This document shows, in pieces, positions 32,683 to 40,261 of a stretch of 48,114 bases of DNA. Made by a program: the position numbers and the translations under genes. Source of the DNA: Prochlorococcus sp. AG-409-K04 (GTDB taxonomy: Bacteria; Cyanobacteriota; Cyanobacteriia; PCC-6307; Cyanobiaceae); NCBI GenBank assembly GCA_003215555.1, contig QCKE01000010.1, positions 1 to 48,114 of the forward strand, read 5' to 3'. A model generated the notes under the pieces. The model saw only the letters and a program-made list of their open reading frames with translations. It made no database searches and was not told the origin of the DNA. Every line of letters begins with the position of its first letter. Position 1 is the stretch's first letter.

Positions 32683-32835
32683 ATGTGGAGTAAAAGAATT
32701 GCAAGACTCTTTCGCATTGATGAGTTGCTTTTAGGTGGTGCATCGATGCATGAAGAGGATCTGATGAGAATTGAATCAGCTGAAATTAGGTGGTATTCGC
32801 GCGAAATTAGAAAAAGTTATGATTTAAATCATTAA
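32683..32835 (+). CDS. Small soluble protein (50 aa)
   Basis: From ATG 32683: MWSKRIARLFRIDELLLGGA, SMHEEDLMRIESAEIRWYSR, EIRKSYDLNH. GGGGGGA lies nine bases upstream as a strong if unusual ribosome site. A GTG at 32641 would add 14 residues. Helical, charged. No family recognised. Confidence 0.6.
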   Translation: MWSKRIARLFRIDELLLGGASMHEEDLMRIESAEIRWYSREIRKSYDLNH

Positions 32836-32971
32836 AAATATTAAATTGCAATTATAAAAACATAAAAACTAACCAAGGGTACATTTTCTGGGAGGAAAAT
32901 ATTAGGCATATCTTTATAGCAATTTAATTAGCATGCTTTTCTAGGCTACTGGTGATTTATTCCTGGAATTA

Positions 32972-33001
32972 ATAGAAAAAAAATCTCCTACTAAAAGGAG
33001 A
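32972..33001 (-). terminator. Minus-strand intrinsic terminator
   Basis: TCTCCT-tttagt-AGGAGA stem followed on the minus strand by eight T. It implies a minus-strand transcript entering from 33.0-33.2 kb where no gene of normal size exists. Confidence 0.75.
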
Positions 33002-33015
33002 CTTTTGACTGAGGG

Positions 33016-33030
33016 ATCCCCATCACCCAG
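33016..33030. repeat. 15-bp direct repeat, copy 1
   Basis: ATCCCCATCACCCAG, identical to 33173-33187. On the minus strand each copy reads CTGGGTGATGGGGAT, placing GTGATGGGGAT as a possible start of a tiny frame. Confidence 0.85.
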
Positions 33031-33059
33031 CCATTAACAGAACAATAGCAATTTTTGAA

Positions 33060-33188
33060 CTACTTGGAAGCTGAGGTCACACTATATATAGATTTGCATT
33101 GCATAATCTGTGTGAATTTCCCCCTATCAGTAGTAGGGGTTGTTTCTTGTTCCAAATGCGGTTATAAATAGTATCCCCATCACCCAGG
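33060..33188. ncRNA. Candidate small RNA region between opposing terminators
   Basis: TATATA (about 33083) could be a plus-strand -10. A hairpin CCCCTA-tcagtag-TAGGGG (33121-33140) lies in the body and the plus-strand terminator at 33189-33219 closes it, giving a predicted RNA of about 125 nt. On the minus strand two frames (10 and 17 codons, both beginning MGI) start in the 15-bp repeats. Which strand is expressed cannot be decided. Confidence 0.4.
33173..33187. repeat. 15-bp direct repeat, copy 2
   Basis: Same sequence as 33016-33030, 157 bp away, directly before the plus-strand terminator. Confidence 0.85.
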
Positions 33189-33219
33189 CCCAAGGTACGC
33201 TATACCTAGGGTCTTTTTT
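33189..33219 (+). terminator. Plus-strand intrinsic terminator
   Basis: CCCAAGGTA-cgcta-TACCTAGGG (one mismatch) followed by TCTTTTTT. No protein gene ends here, so it should close a small RNA. Confidence 0.8.
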
Positions 33220-33417
33220 ATTGAAAAGAACAAATCTACAGGGCTTTTTGTGATTCCATTCACTCGGTCTGTGGAAAAAATCATCTATAATGCTTTCTAT
33301 TCCTTTGATTAAGGTCTAATTTGAAATATTAAAATTGTTACAAAAAAGAGTGACCGAAAAATTTAATATGGAAATTTTCTGCTTGGTTTCGATTTTTCAG
33401 TTGATTTAAGTTTTTAG

Positions 33418-33713
33418 ATGTTTAAGCAAAACCCAAAATTATTCTGATCATTAAGAGAACGTACTAATGATAGTTTAAAACGTGATTTTTTATCATTGCT
33501 TCAATTAGGGAAAGCTGTTAGAAGAGAGACTGTTTTTCTAGCTACTACTGTAAATGGATAGAGCACGGATGATATCTCCCCCCCCTGCCTAAGGAGGTTA
33601 TAGAAGTAAAGATCATTTCGAGGGCATGGGGATTTGAAAGATGTTATAAGACGTCGAATGGTTTAGAGGTTTGCACTCCTGCTCCTTTTGAATGTTGGTT
33701 TTCTTATCTTTGA
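33418..33713 (+). pseudogene. Broken gene: two stops and a frameshift in a C8 run
   Basis: ATG 33418: MFKQNPKLF, TGA, SLRERTNDSLKRDFLSLLQL, GKAVRRETVFLATTVNG, TAG, STDDISPP. At the run of eight C (33578-33585) the reading must shift phase to continue LPKEVIEVKIISRAWGFERC, YKTSNGLEVCTPAPFECWFS YL, stop TGA 33711-33713. Both halves have coding character, with the phase change exactly at the homopolymer. The parent family is not recognised. Confidence 0.5.
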
Positions 33714-34059
33714 CTCAGAGTTAATAGCAAGAGTCTTCATTAGAAAATATTCAACATAAACTTGTGGTATCTCCCTCAAGTGGTTTCAAGAACATTGAGT
33801 GTTAGAGGCCTTAATCATATTTAATTAATTAATTAATGGGCGAACAAATTATTTGATCATTCTTCTATGGAGACTACATCTCTCTCGAGCCTCCTTAACT
33901 TTTAAAATGTAGTTTTAAATAATCAAAAGCAATTGAATATGGTTATTTTCCATTAGTGCTAGGAAATGCTCATTAATTGATGAACCTTATAAACTTTCTT
34001 TTCTCTTCCATTGCAAAAAAAACTCGATTACGTCATTTTTAAATGACTCTATTTTTTCA
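33714..34059. other. Gap with no gene seen
   Basis: Contains four tandem AATT/TTAA units (33823-33838) and otherwise AT-rich spacer before the LapA-like gene. No RNA or terminator found. Confidence 0.45.
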
Positions 34060-34428
34060 ATGACTCAGAACAATCTAAAAGCAGTTAACTTTGCTTTAAT
34101 GTTTTTCCTTGCATTATTAACTGCTTATTTCACACTAGAAAATACTGCTTCAACCACTGTCAATATCATTCCTGGTGTTTCCGGGTCTTTGCCAATTGCC
34201 GCTTTGGTGATAATTTCATCAGGTATAGGAGCTTGTGGGGCATGGTTTTTTGCAAGTTGGACTGATAGGTTGAGAGGTAATGAAATTCAGGAATTAGCTG
34301 ATACTAAAAACAGGATGAAAGATCTTGAGATTGATTTGAATAGAATCAAAGCAAAACAGAATAATATTCTTCCTTTTTCAAGTGTTTTTAGAGATCAGAC
34401 CTCTTCTGTAGAAAAAGACGTAGCATAG
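34060..34428 (+). CDS. LapA-like (DUF1049) two-span membrane protein
   Basis: 122 residues. NFALMFFLALLTAYFTLENT is span one, ASTTVNIIPGVSGSLP the periplasmic loop, IAALVIISSGIGACGAWFFA span two, then a cytoplasmic coiled coil (IQELADTKNRMKDLEIDLNR IKAKQ). This matches the LapA/DUF1049 arrangement, which in E. coli acts with LapB in lipopolysaccharide control. The cyanobacterial version has an extended helix and unknown role. A strong terminator follows at 34487. Confidence 0.75.
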   Translation: MTQNNLKAVNFALMFFLALLTAYFTLENTASTTVNIIPGVSGSLPIAALVIISSGIGACGAWFFASWTDRLRGNEIQELADTKNRMKDLEIDLNRIKAKQNNILPFSSVFRDQTSSVEKDVA

Positions 34429-34486
34429 TAGACACTTAAGAGTTATATTTTTTTAAATTTGCTTAGAAAGTTACTACTTGTTTTCA

Positions 34487-34521
34487 AATTGAACCTCTTA
34501 ATAGAAGGGGTTCAATTTTTT
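34487..34521 (+). terminator. Intrinsic terminator of the LapA-like gene
   Basis: AATTGAACC with GGTTCAATT around a short AT-rich loop (CTT/AAG closing pairs), followed by a T-run. Sixty bases after the stop codon. Confidence 0.85.
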
Positions 34522-34660
34522 AATTACATTAGCCATCTAACTTTATAAAAAATATATTTATAGTCGCCAGTAATATTAATTGTTAACACTTAATGCGTGT
34601 TCATGAAAACCTTTAAAAATAAGTCAACTATATATAATTATTGAAAAACTCATAGATCAT

Positions 34661-34849
34661 ATGAAAAAGCCTACTCTTTTGTTAAAATCGAATTTTATAG
34701 ATTATTCATTGACAATGAATAAAGGGTATTCCATAAAGGATTTTATATATGATTTTGCATATATTGCAGTTTTGTTAGGCCTTGTTTTGTTTCTAATTGG
34801 ATCTTTCCCAGAATTATTTAACAAGATTACTCATTATATTTTTAGATAA
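34661..34849 (+). CDS. Small single-span membrane protein (62 aa)
   Basis: MKKPTLLLKSNFIDYSLTMN, KGYSIKDFIYDFAYIAVLLG, LVLFLIGSFPELFNKITHYI FR. Basic N-terminus, single span at about residues 33-48, short C-terminal end. It is followed four bases later by the next gene, indicating an operon. Function unknown. Confidence 0.6.
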   Translation: MKKPTLLLKSNFIDYSLTMNKGYSIKDFIYDFAYIAVLLGLVLFLIGSFPELFNKITHYIFR

Positions 34850-34853
34850 TTTC

Positions 34854-35489
34854 ATGGAAATATCTAAATTCTTACTAGTTGATATTATTTTATTGAGTAT
34901 AATTCTGCTCTTATCTTTTTTATATTCTCAAAACGCTAATCAAGCAAGTATAAATTTAGAAAGCCCTGAATTAACATATGATTTAGAAAAAAAAGCTCTA
35001 TTTAAACCAACACTAGATCAACTATTAGAACTCGAAAAAAAAGCAAAAATTGAGGGATCAAAAATTGATTTTAACAGTCTTTTAGGACTTTGGAAATTTA
35101 ATTCTGTATGGCAGCCAGGATCTAAAAAAGAAGATTATATTTTTAGTCAATTACTCAGACTTTTTTCAGCAAGCTTAGAGCTAAAATATCTTGAATCAAA
35201 TAATGAATCACAAATTTTCTCTTTATCAAATTCAATTCAGTTTGGACTTTTAGTTATTCAATTTGTAGGGTTAGGGAATCTAAAAGGAAACCAGCCACTA
35301 CTACCTTTTTATTTTGAATTTCTTGAGTTTAAAGTAGGAGAAAAGACATTGTTAAAAAAATATATTGCACTTCCTCCTGAGAAAGATAGACCTTTTTTTG
35401 CACTTATTGGTATTGGTAAAAATATGGAATGGTTAGCAGCTAGAGGCCGTGGTGGAGGTCTTGCATTATGGTTAAAAGATATAAAATAA
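34854..35489 (+). CDS. Membrane-anchored protein, possible PAP/fibrillin-like domain
   Basis: 211 residues from ATG 34854 (a start at 34797 overlaps the preceding gene and is rejected). MEISKFLLVDIILLSIILLL SFL is an anchor. The soluble part begins with a helix (LDQLLELEKKAK) and then GLWKFNSVWQPGSKKEDYIF, LLRLFSASLELKYLE, IQFGLLVIQFVGLGNLKG, and closes WLAARGRGGGLALWLKD. A helix followed by a lipocalin-like series of strands with a G-x-W opening and R-G-R-G-G-G-x-x-L-x-L-W close resembles cyanobacterial PAP/fibrillin relatives, which associate with thylakoid lipids. The call is tentative. Confidence 0.6.
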   Translation: MEISKFLLVDIILLSIILLLSFLYSQNANQASINLESPELTYDLEKKALFKPTLDQLLELEKKAKIEGSKIDFNSLLGLWKFNSVWQPGSKKEDYIFSQLLRLFSASLELKYLESNNESQIFSLSNSIQFGLLVIQFVGLGNLKGNQPLLPFYFEFLEFKVGEKTLLKKYIALPPEKDRPFFALIGIGKNMEWLAARGRGGGLALWLKDIK

Positions 35490-35502
35490 TAAAAACAATC
35501 TG

Positions 35503-36219
35503 TTAATTTACTCTATTAAAAGCATTATTTTTGCAATGTAAAAATATTCCAAGAGCCATGAGTAATTCAAATATCTCTTGGTCATTGCGAATTTGACTGA
35601 CAGTTGATGCGTAAGAAATATCAAAATAAAAATAAAACATAGCTACGCTTAGAAAGTAAAGACTATATCTTTTTGCTGGAAGTGCATCTAACTTTGGGAA
35701 ATATTTCCATCCTACCCATCCAAATAAAACACAGGATATTTCAAACGAAGGATCTAAAAGAAGATGATGAAAAAAATGCAAGTTGTGTATATTTGATTCA
35801 CCTTGAAAGTTTAGATCTCTAATTGCTTGAATTCCAAAACCTGTGATTCTCTCTCCCCAGCTTATTTCTTCTCCGCAAACGAAGAAACATAATACAGCAA
35901 TTAAACCCCATAATATAAGGTTTAAGTTAAGCCCACCTTTTGATTTTATGAATATTACTTTGAAAGCAAATATAGTGGAAAAAAAATAAAGAAAAAATTG
36001 CACCCACTCAAGTAGTCCATCTTCGCTCCGGAACCAATCAAACCAACTTGATCCTACAAAATGAGTTCCATATGGCAATATATAAATTATCCCATAAATA
36101 AAAAGTATATATATAACTGGAAAGATATCTACCTTTGGTTTTAAATTTCCCCAAGGCGTTCTTATCTTTTTTTTTTCAAGAGTTGTAAGAGGGTTTAAAT
36201 GGGAAATAAAAGAGTTCAC
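35503..36219 (-). CDS. Polytopic membrane protein with CGEEISWG motif
   Basis: 238 residues, about six membrane spans. Conserved-looking loops: DGLLEWVQFFLYF, FFVCGEEISWGERITGFGIQ, LNFQGESNIHNLHFFHHLL. The paired Glu with His-rich loops at one face of the membrane recalls membrane hydrolases or metal-binding enzymes, but no named family is recognised. It converges with the 34854 gene (13 bp between stops) and has no partner. Confidence 0.65.
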   Translation of the reverse strand: MNSFISHLNPLTTLEKKKIRTPWGNLKPKVDIFPVIYILFIYGIIYILPYGTHFVGSSWFDWFRSEDGLLEWVQFFLYFFSTIFAFKVIFIKSKGGLNLNLILWGLIAVLCFFVCGEEISWGERITGFGIQAIRDLNFQGESNIHNLHFFHHLLLDPSFEISCVLFGWVGWKYFPKLDALPAKRYSLYFLSVAMFYFYFDISYASTVSQIRNDQEIFELLMALGIFLHCKNNAFNRVN

Positions 36220-36354
36220 TGGTAAAAGATTCTTAAACTTATGTTAGAGCCTATAAATAATCTAGCTTTTAAAATTTACTATGCAAATAGTTATGAGTTA
36301 ATTCAAAATTAACTCTTAAAAAATAAATAGAAGACAATTAATTTCTTGATCAAA
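36220..36354. other. Spacer
   Basis: AT-rich sequence between the membrane-protein start and the terminator at 36355. No feature seen. Confidence 0.4.
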
Positions 36355-36396
36355 TAAAAAACCACCTAAGCCTTTTAGAAGAAAAGGCCTGATGGC
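36355..36396 (-). terminator. Two-part hairpin terminator, minus strand
   Basis: On the minus strand CCATC/GGTGG forms an outer stem and GCCTTTT/AAAAGGC an inner stem with loop CTTCT, followed by TTTTTT. It lies 150 bp after the small gene 36548-36679 and probably ends its transcript. Confidence 0.75.
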
Positions 36397-36547
36397 TTTT
36401 TTAAGAGTTTTGCTTTTTCAGTCTACTTTCTGTTCTATCTAATGCATGAATTTTCAACAAAGAACAAAAGACATGTATAAGTCGAAAAAGTAGTTTTTAA
36501 AGCCTATTCTCTTATTACATCAGCAGAAAATCTTTAGATCCAATGCA

Positions 36548-36679
36548 TTAAACATCAAATTTTGAGAGATTAGGACCCGCAATTGCTCCTACAGCCGCAA
36601 AAAGGACTATTGCGGCAACTCCAAATGCTGCTGCAGAAGGATTGAATCCTCCCAGGGTAATAGTGGCTAGAAAATTCAT
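36548..36679 (-). CDS. Small single-span membrane protein (43 aa)
   Basis: MNFLATITLGGFNPSAAAFG, VAAIVLFAAVGAIAGPNLSK, FDV. One Ala/Gly-rich span. Size and Ala/Gly-rich character are those of photosynthetic low-molecular-weight subunits, yet it matches none recognised. It has a terminator of its own (36355-36396). Good coding pattern. Confidence 0.6.
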   Translation of the reverse strand: MNFLATITLGGFNPSAAAFGVAAIVLFAAVGAIAGPNLSKFDV

Positions 36680-36878
36680 AGTGAAAGCAAAAGTATGAAT
36701 GGACTGACAAAAGAGCATACAAACTTACTGTCCAAAGGTGATAAATTCTAAGGATATCTTCTTATTTAGTTGGATAAGAAGCCTTTTTCATTCATAGATG
36801 AAAAAGCTATAGTTTTTTTATTCTCTATTGATAGAGTGATGATTAACTTATTGAGGGTAAGAATAGGGAAAAATTAAA

Positions 36879-36995
36879 TCACATCAAGCCTAGTGATCCA
36901 GCCGTAACTCCAAGACTCATAAAGAAAATAAATTCTAAAAGCTCTCTTAAGCCATTTGGTATGTAATTGAGGACAACGTAAATTCGTTGAGCCAT
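36879..36995 (-). CDS. Small single-span membrane protein (38 aa)
   Basis: MAQRIYVVLNYIPNGLRELL, EFIFFMSLGVTAGSLGLM. A short amphipathic N-terminus and one C-terminal span. Same strand as 36548-36679, 199 bp upstream, so possibly the same transcript. Function unknown. Confidence 0.55.
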   Translation of the reverse strand: MAQRIYVVLNYIPNGLRELLEFIFFMSLGVTAGSLGLM

Positions 36996-37191
36996 TTGAA
37001 CCTTGTACTCACAGGTTTAGAGAACCTAAATGAAACGTCATCTTTTTGCGACTAAAAATGCTTTAAAAAGCGAAATTTTAGATTCTTTACCGATTTCAAG
37101 ATAGGGGAAGTGAAAATCGCCATTTGCTTGAAAATGCTTTATTCGCTTAGTAAAACATTGCTATGATCTGTGTTCATGAGAGTGTTTTTTG

Positions 37192-37575
37192 ATGCAATCA
37201 AAGTATGTTTTTATTTATGATGGTGAATGTCCTTTTTGTAATCAATTTGCAGAATTACTTGAATTGAAAAGTGGTATTCCTAATCTTTCTATTTTAAATG
37301 GAAGAGAGAATCTAGAAGAAATCAATATTTTGTATAGACAAGGTTTCGACATAGACAAAGGGGCAATACTGAAGAAAGGAGATGAGATTTTGCATGGTGC
37401 TTCTGCTATTCACTGGATATGTTCTCAAATTAAAGAGCCTTCTAATTCTTTACTGAAAATCCTTACAATTACTTTTATGTCTAAATGGAGAACTTCTATG
37501 GTTTTTCCCCTTCTACTTTTTGCAAGAAGAAGTTCTCTCTTTTTTAAAGGTGTTTCAAACAAACTTGTTAATTAA
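37192..37575 (+). CDS. DCC-family thiol oxidoreductase-like protein (DUF393)
   Basis: 127 residues. MQSKYVFIYDGECPFCNQFA carries the defining DGECPFC motif (C13-x-x-C16, the redox pair in a thioredoxin-like fold). The order of strands and the GASAIHWICSQI segment agree with DUF393. Members are predicted disulphide oxidoreductases. ATG 37192 is preferred to the TTG one codon earlier. Stand-alone gene. Confidence 0.88.
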   Translation: MQSKYVFIYDGECPFCNQFAELLELKSGIPNLSILNGRENLEEINILYRQGFDIDKGAILKKGDEILHGASAIHWICSQIKEPSNSLLKILTITFMSKWRTSMVFPLLLFARRSSLFFKGVSNKLVN

Positions 37576-37607
37576 ATTAATAAAACTAGTCTTTTTATTC
37601 TTTTGCC

Positions 37608-38129
37608 TTATGAAAGCGCTTTTGTTTTATTTCTATTGGAGATTAAAAATGATAAGACTCCAATACTAGAGTTAAATATTACCTTTCTTTCTATATAAGA
37701 TTTTATATTTATTGAGCTATGGTTTGACATTACAATCGCTGCCATTACTAATATAGTTAATTGTTGTGATTTATGGCGAATGGCCCATATTAAGCATGTA
37801 TAAGGAGATATTAAGGTTACAATTAAAGCTATAAAATATGGATTACATTTTGATCTTCGATAATAAGAAATAGACAATTTTTTCTTACAATTTTCCAGCT
37901 GTGATCTATTTAGTCTGAAATATTCTGTTTGAGGAATACGTGAATCTTTGTATTCTTGGTGTAATTTTCTTTCCATTGTTTTATATTCTTTTATTTTTAA
38001 AACTTTTATTATTTCATCTGGCTTGAGAACTTTCATACGACGGTCAACATCATTTGTTATCCCAATTTTGTATAAATCTTTATTCCTTATTAAATAGACA
38101 AATCCAGATTTTTTATTTGCAAATACCAT
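37608..38129 (-). CDS. GIY-YIG-like (T5orf172/MUG113) domain fused to membrane tail
   Basis: 173 residues. Residues 9-85: GFVYLIRNKDLYKIGITNDV (VYL at 11-13, KIGIT at 21-25), DRRMK with the catalytic-type Arg, ERKLHQEYKDSRIPQTEYFR L with Glu53, His57 and Glu69. These are the GIY-YIG nuclease blocks of the T5orf172/MUG113 branch. Residues 95-145 hold two membrane spans (FIALIVTLISPYTCLIWAI; LTILVMAAIVM), unusual for this family. A cytoplasmic nuclease domain tethered to the membrane is implied. DNA or RNA target unknown. AT-rich like its neighbours. Confidence 0.75.
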   Translation of the reverse strand: MVFANKKSGFVYLIRNKDLYKIGITNDVDRRMKVLKPDEIIKVLKIKEYKTMERKLHQEYKDSRIPQTEYFRLNRSQLENCKKKLSISYYRRSKCNPYFIALIVTLISPYTCLIWAIRHKSQQLTILVMAAIVMSNHSSINIKSYIERKVIFNSSIGVLSFLISNRNKTKALS

Positions 38130-38291
38130 AATAGTAATTATTTTCTTTCACACGGATTGGCGAATATATAATATATTTGGAAAATAATTTCAAGTCTTAT
38201 TTTAAGGAAAATCCCATATAAAAATTATGCCAAATAATCTTTCTTAGACTTTGGCATCAATTTTTATAGGGAATAGAATCAAAGAAATGCT

Positions 38292-38477
38292 TTAATCTTT
38301 AACAATTGCCTTTTGAATATCTTTAGCGTAAAAACTTGTAAACCCCTCTTTCGCTCTCCAACGGAAAAGGACTATGTGAACGGGGATAGCGAACAAGGCA
38401 TGGAAAAAGGTTAGCAGGTAAAAATCCCAAGGAATTCCTGGTTGCCCATACATTGCGAAAAAAGGTGATAAGTGCAT
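38292..38477 (-). CDS. Small membrane protein (61 aa)
   Basis: MHLSPFFAMYGQPGIPWDFY, LLTFFHALFAIPVHIVLFRW, RAKEGFTSFYAKDIQKAIVK D. A conserved-looking PGIPWDFY segment, one span with a central His, and a basic C-terminal tail. Function unknown. Good coding character. Confidence 0.6.
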   Translation of the reverse strand: MHLSPFFAMYGQPGIPWDFYLLTFFHALFAIPVHIVLFRWRAKEGFTSFYAKDIQKAIVKD

Positions 38478-38584
38478 AGACTCAGTTGATCCGTTTGATA
38501 CCTTTATGATTTTGCCTCTAAACCTGGTAATTGGTTTGATGAATAATTAAAAATTAATACCTATTAAAATTAATACCATCAAAG

Positions 38585-38713
38585 TTATTGGAATTCCAGC
38601 TTCTCTTGGATGAACAAAAATAAATTAAGTGACTTTGGTACTTCATTCAAGAAAAGAAGAACTTGATTTTTTGCTAGCCAACTAAACCTTGTGATCGCTT
38701 GTCCATCAATCAT
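38585..38713 (-). CDS. Possible small protein (42 aa)
   Basis: MIDGQAITRFSWLAKNQVLL, FLNEVPKSLNLFLFIQEKLE FQ. Amphipathic and plausible, but without a ribosome site, homologue or neighbour support. The rest of the 38478-38859 interval shows no gene apart from the palindrome at 38806. Confidence 0.3.
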   Translation of the reverse strand: MIDGQAITRFSWLAKNQVLLFLNEVPKSLNLFLFIQEKLEFQ

Positions 38714-38805
38714 AGATAGGACAAAAAACTTGAATTACGAAATCCAGGGTTTGGTGGGTTTCAAAATTAAAAACCTGTTCAGTCTTATAGGAATTTTCAC
38801 TTTCT

Positions 38806-38835
38806 GAGTTTTATAGCTCTAGAGTTATAAAACTC
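38806..38835. repeat. 30-bp palindrome with one mismatch
   Basis: GAGTTTTATA...TATAAAACTC arms (38806-38815, 38826-38835) around gCTCTAGAGt, so the whole 30 bp is a palindrome apart from one g/t pair. It lies 25 bp before the ligase-like gene and could be an operator or cruciform. Confidence 0.75.
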
Positions 38836-38859
38836 ATCCATATTGAAAAGCTTGCTTTA

Positions 38860-39543
38860 GTGATTGAAAATAATTTTGGTCATCTTGTTTCAAACCTTAG
38901 GTCGAGCAAAAAATTAGGAAACTCTGATTTTGATAGAAAATTATTTACTAGACTTAGTTTTGGAAATTATCGCTCATGGATAGAAGCGAATTTTTCACAT
39001 AAAACACGATTGATAATTGAACCAAAGATATGTGGGCCCTTAATTGCATTAAAATATAAAAATGGTATTTTGCACAGTGCTATTGATAAAGATGGTTTTG
39101 ATAAGACTTCTTTATTGCTTCTTGTCAGAAACCTTCCTAAGAAAATTCCTATTTCAAAAACAATAAGAATTCTAGGAAAAATCTATTCTTTCAAAAATGA
39201 TCTAGATTCTTCTAATACATTATCGTCAAAATATTTAGAGCAAGAAAACTTGAGAAGTCAAACTATTGGCTTTATAGGCTTTCAGATATTTGATGCGGAC
39301 TTGAACCACTATTCTCAACTCAAAGTATTAAAGAATCTTGGTTTTTTAGTCCCTCCAAATAAATTTACTCGTTTTAGCACTAATGAAATAGAATTATATA
39401 TACATTTATGGTTAAAGAAAAGATTGTTTTATGAATTACCGTCAGATGGAATTGTGATAAAGGTCAATAGTAGGAAACTTCAGAAAAGACTAGGCGAATC
39501 AAATCAATTTCTTAATTGGGCATTTGCCATAAAGCTTAATTAA
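38860..39543 (+). CDS. Degenerate stand-alone NAD-DNA-ligase adenylation-domain protein
   Basis: 227 residues aligning in order with the adenylation domain of LigA, but lacking the OB-fold, zinc finger, HhH and BRCT parts. Motif I is EPKICG (Lys56), where LigA has K-x-D-G, so the Asp is replaced by Cys. Motif III is LGK instead of RGE. Motif IV SDGIVIKV (Lys201) and motif V WAFAIKL (Lys225) are intact. The fold is probably kept, but sealing activity is doubtful; NAD or nucleotide binding may remain. GTG 38860 is the only start near; the frame is open about 20 codons upstream without ATG, so the N-terminus may be eroded. Confidence 0.7.
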   Translation: MIENNFGHLVSNLRSSKKLGNSDFDRKLFTRLSFGNYRSWIEANFSHKTRLIIEPKICGPLIALKYKNGILHSAIDKDGFDKTSLLLLVRNLPKKIPISKTIRILGKIYSFKNDLDSSNTLSSKYLEQENLRSQTIGFIGFQIFDADLNHYSQLKVLKNLGFLVPPNKFTRFSTNEIELYIHLWLKKRLFYELPSDGIVIKVNSRKLQKRLGESNQFLNWAFAIKLN

Positions 39544-39636
39544 AAGATATTAAAAGTTGGGTAATATAAATATACCTTGGATTATCGATATAAGGATAAA
39601 TACAACTTTTAGAACTTTGGTTGATTTTATGTTTAC

Positions 39637-39795
39637 TTAAGTAGGATTTAGCGCATATTTACTGGTATAAATGGGAGATCCAGTACCTTTCCCGTCTTGA
39701 TCGTCATCATCATCTCCAAAACTTGAAATAAGTACGAAGAAGCCTCCAATCGATAAGATTGCAGAAAAGGAAATGGCTATCAACTCAGAATCCAA
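39637..39795 (-). CDS. Small membrane protein with acidic loop (52 aa)
   Basis: TTG 39795: (M)DSELIAISFSAILSIGGFFV, LISSFGDDDDDQDGKGTGSP, IYTSKYALNPT. One span followed by a run of five Asp and a Gly-rich linker, which could bind divalent metal. No ATG is available nearby. Function unknown. Confidence 0.5.
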   Translation of the reverse strand: MDSELIAISFSAILSIGGFFVLISSFGDDDDDQDGKGTGSPIYTSKYALNPT

Positions 39796-40102
39796 GAGAG
39801 TAAAATTTTTTCCAATGATAGGAAATTATATTTAAAAGTGTGAGCTGTTTGAATTTATGTCGTCATTGCTACTTTTTTAGTTGGCAAGAAATTTATAATA
39901 TATTTATGGCATCTTCAGATTTATATGGCTTAATTTGTTAATGATCTCAAATATACTCAATATGATTGATTTTATTTATTGCTAAATAATAGTCTTTTAA
40001 AGGTAGAATTTAGGATGTTAGATATCTTTTTGTTTATTTAACTAGTATACTTCAATACTTTTAGAGAAAATGTGATTAAATTATTTATATGACTATTAAG
40101 CT
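39796..40102. other. Divergent intergenic region
   Basis: 307 bp, very AT-rich, between a minus- and a plus-strand small gene. No box or hairpin could be assigned. Confidence 0.45.
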
Positions 40103-40249
40103 ATGAATAATTTTCTTGCTATCTTTGATCCAAAAATCAAGCTCTTTTTGGAAATCGCGGTAATTCTTGGACCTCTTTGTATTTTGTGCTTAATTATGTT
40201 GTTAAAAAAAATTGAGATAGATTCACCAGATCGTATCCGTTGGCATTGA
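40103..40249 (+). CDS. Small single-span membrane protein (48 aa)
   Basis: MNNFLAIFDPKIKLFLEIAV, ILGPLCILCLIMLLKKIEID, SPDRIRWH. One span with two Cys, then a charged C-terminus ending DRIRWH. Converges with the SbcC-like gene, 12 bp between stops. Function unknown. Confidence 0.6.
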   Translation: MNNFLAIFDPKIKLFLEIAVILGPLCILCLIMLLKKIEIDSPDRIRWH

Positions 40250-40261
40250 TTACTTTTAAAT

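Noticed and set aside
33823-33838. Tandem TTAATTAA units as an origin or att site
   Set aside because: Short simple repeat expected in AT-rich DNA, with no accompanying integrase, DnaA boxes or tRNA.
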